Under the pieces are notes generated by a model that was not told the DNA's origin, searched no databases, and worked only from the letters and a program-made list of their open reading frames with translations. The position numbers and the translations under genes were made by a program. From Bryobacterales bacterium (GTDB lineage: Bacteria; Acidobacteriota; Terriglobia; Bryobacterales; Bryobacteraceae), in contig JADZGD010000150.1 of assembly GCA_020854055.1 (NCBI GenBank), forward strand, positions 1-52,763: a DNA stretch of 52,763 bases. Reading direction: 5' to 3'. Below are positions 52,230 to 52,763 of this stretch, piece after piece; the first letter of the stretch is position 1; each line of letters begins with the position of its first letter.

Positions 52230-52763
52230 ATGCCCGAAGTAGCTAGCCCGAACCAGGCCGAACGCGAGTTTGAGACTGGAACGGACGAGTCTTTCAAAAC
52301 CGTCAACGCCACCGGCAGCGCCACCCACAACGAGAACCAGCGGGTGACGTACGCCAACATCAAGCGCACCTACGACGTCTACCAGGACCTGGACATCCAG
52401 GCCGCACGGCAGGCGCTGACCGAACAGACGCGCCTGAACCAGATCGCGTCGCAGGCCCTTCAGAACGCCGTCGAGACGGCGAACATGGTCGGAAAGCGGA
52501 GCATCGAGCTGAACAACCTGGCGCACGACTCGTTCTGGAATCCGGTGGCCAGTGGCGCCGGCATGAACCTGACTGCGGGCGCCGTTCCCGCCAACCGCGC
52601 CACCGACGTGAGCGCCGCCGGCGTCGGCGTCGATGCCCAGGCCGTTGCTGCCGCAGTTGCCAAACAGGTGGACGCGACCATCACGCCGGTGCTCGCTACC
52701 CTGCAGCAGATCGTTCAGGCGCTGACCACCGCGACCACGGCGATCGCCAACGTGGTGAACCAG
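52230..52763 (+). CDS. Hypothetical phage-like protein, C-terminus beyond right edge
   Basis: The ATG at 52230 follows AAAGGAG; 178 codons are open to the window edge. Residues 1-50 are polar, 50-110 helical (YQDLDIQAARQALTEQTRLN, a probable coiled coil), and the rest is Ala/Val/Thr rich. It does not match a family I know; scaffold or structural roles in phage are possible. It follows the methyltransferase by 41 bp. Confidence 0.6.
   Translation, partial: MPEVASPNQAEREFETGTDESFKTVNATGSATHNENQRVTYANIKRTYDVYQDLDIQAARQALTEQTRLNQIASQALQNAVETANMVGKRSIELNNLAHDSFWNPVASGAGMNLTAGAVPANRATDVSAAGVGVDAQAVAAAVAKQVDATITPVLATLQQIVQALTTATTAIANVVNQ

Larger units (their letters stand above)
49486..52763. mobile_element. 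Candidate integrated element beginning at tRNA-Pro (right end unseen)
   Basis: After the tRNA come an 11-bp direct repeat (ACTGGGTCCAA twice, 49531-49555 region), the repeat/terminator block, short unknown genes, a ParB-methyltransferase fusion and an unfinished gene of phage-like composition. No housekeeping gene is found in this stretch. No integrase or attR is in the window, so the element's identity and size remain open. Confidence 0.4.

Overview
The window is 52.8 kb of GC-rich, densely packed bacterial chromosome. Gene content and style point to an acidobacterium, most likely of the Solibacter/Bryobacter group: many Tat-exported carbohydrate-active proteins, a TonB receptor with an N-terminal carboxypeptidase-regulatory-like domain, single-subunit membrane oddities such as a DUF4010/MgtC protein, and GTG/TTG starts. 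This assignment is inference from content; there is no 16S gene in the window.

Layout. (1) 1-2591: the N-terminal 863 codons of a GH106-type alpha-L-rhamnosidase running off the left edge. (2) 2.65-7.8 kb: iron/peroxide block, with a Fur/PerR-like regulator and catalase in one operon, then a TonB siderophore-type receptor behind a second Fur-family regulator. Each regulator has a 17-bp palindrome on its own promoter. (3) 8.0-9.7 kb: a YwaF-like membrane protein, a CcmH-like protein with an altered cysteine motif, and a cysteine-rich exported protein. (4) 9.7-12.4 kb: PEP-mutase/isocitrate-lyase enzyme, Gfo/Idh/MocA (GH109-like) oxidoreductase and a small RRM protein. (5) 12.6-17.1 kb: a tightly overlapping cytochrome oxidase assembly operon (ctaA, ctaB, ABC-2 exporter, SCO1, DUF420). 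(6) 17.1-19.5 kb: glcE-glcF. (7) 19.5-22.9 kb, minus strand: rplM-rpsI-rpsB-tsf-pyrH.

(8) 23-31.4 kb: MgtC/DUF4010 protein, small zinc-knuckle-like protein, 3-hydroxyacyl-CoA dehydrogenase with RidA, divergent from isochorismatase-like and nucleoside hydrolases, Tat-exported aldo/keto reductase, a Tat-exported alpha/alpha-toroid protein, yidD and a zinc-ribbon membrane protein. (9) 31.7-38.5 kb: a HEAT-metallophosphatase and three exported proteins (two six-hairpin glycosidase-like, one LamG interrupted by a propeller) that share a 15-bp promoter element. (10) 38.5-47.6 kb: second PEP-mutase enzyme, a PilZ-DnaJ-winged helix fusion, DUF4432 epimerase-like protein, a YchF homologue lacking its G3 motif, MoxR ATPase, SGNH hydrolase, cyclase-family hydrolase, S9 peptidase and tRNA-Arg(ACG).

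(11) 47.6-52.8 kb: accessory zone. An IS4-like transposase ruin, a DoxX-like gene, another probable transposase scrap, then tRNA-Pro(GGG), followed by a repeat-bearing stretch ending in a strong intrinsic terminator, and phage/plasmid-like genes (small unknowns, a ParB-DNA methyltransferase fusion, an unfinished Ala/Gln-rich protein). This looks like the left end of an element integrated at tRNA-Pro, although no integrase is in view. The most unusual items are the Fur operators, the leaderless promoter element shared by the glycosidase genes, the LamG/propeller insertion, the PilZ-J-wHTH fusion, and the repeat/terminator region beside tRNA-Pro.
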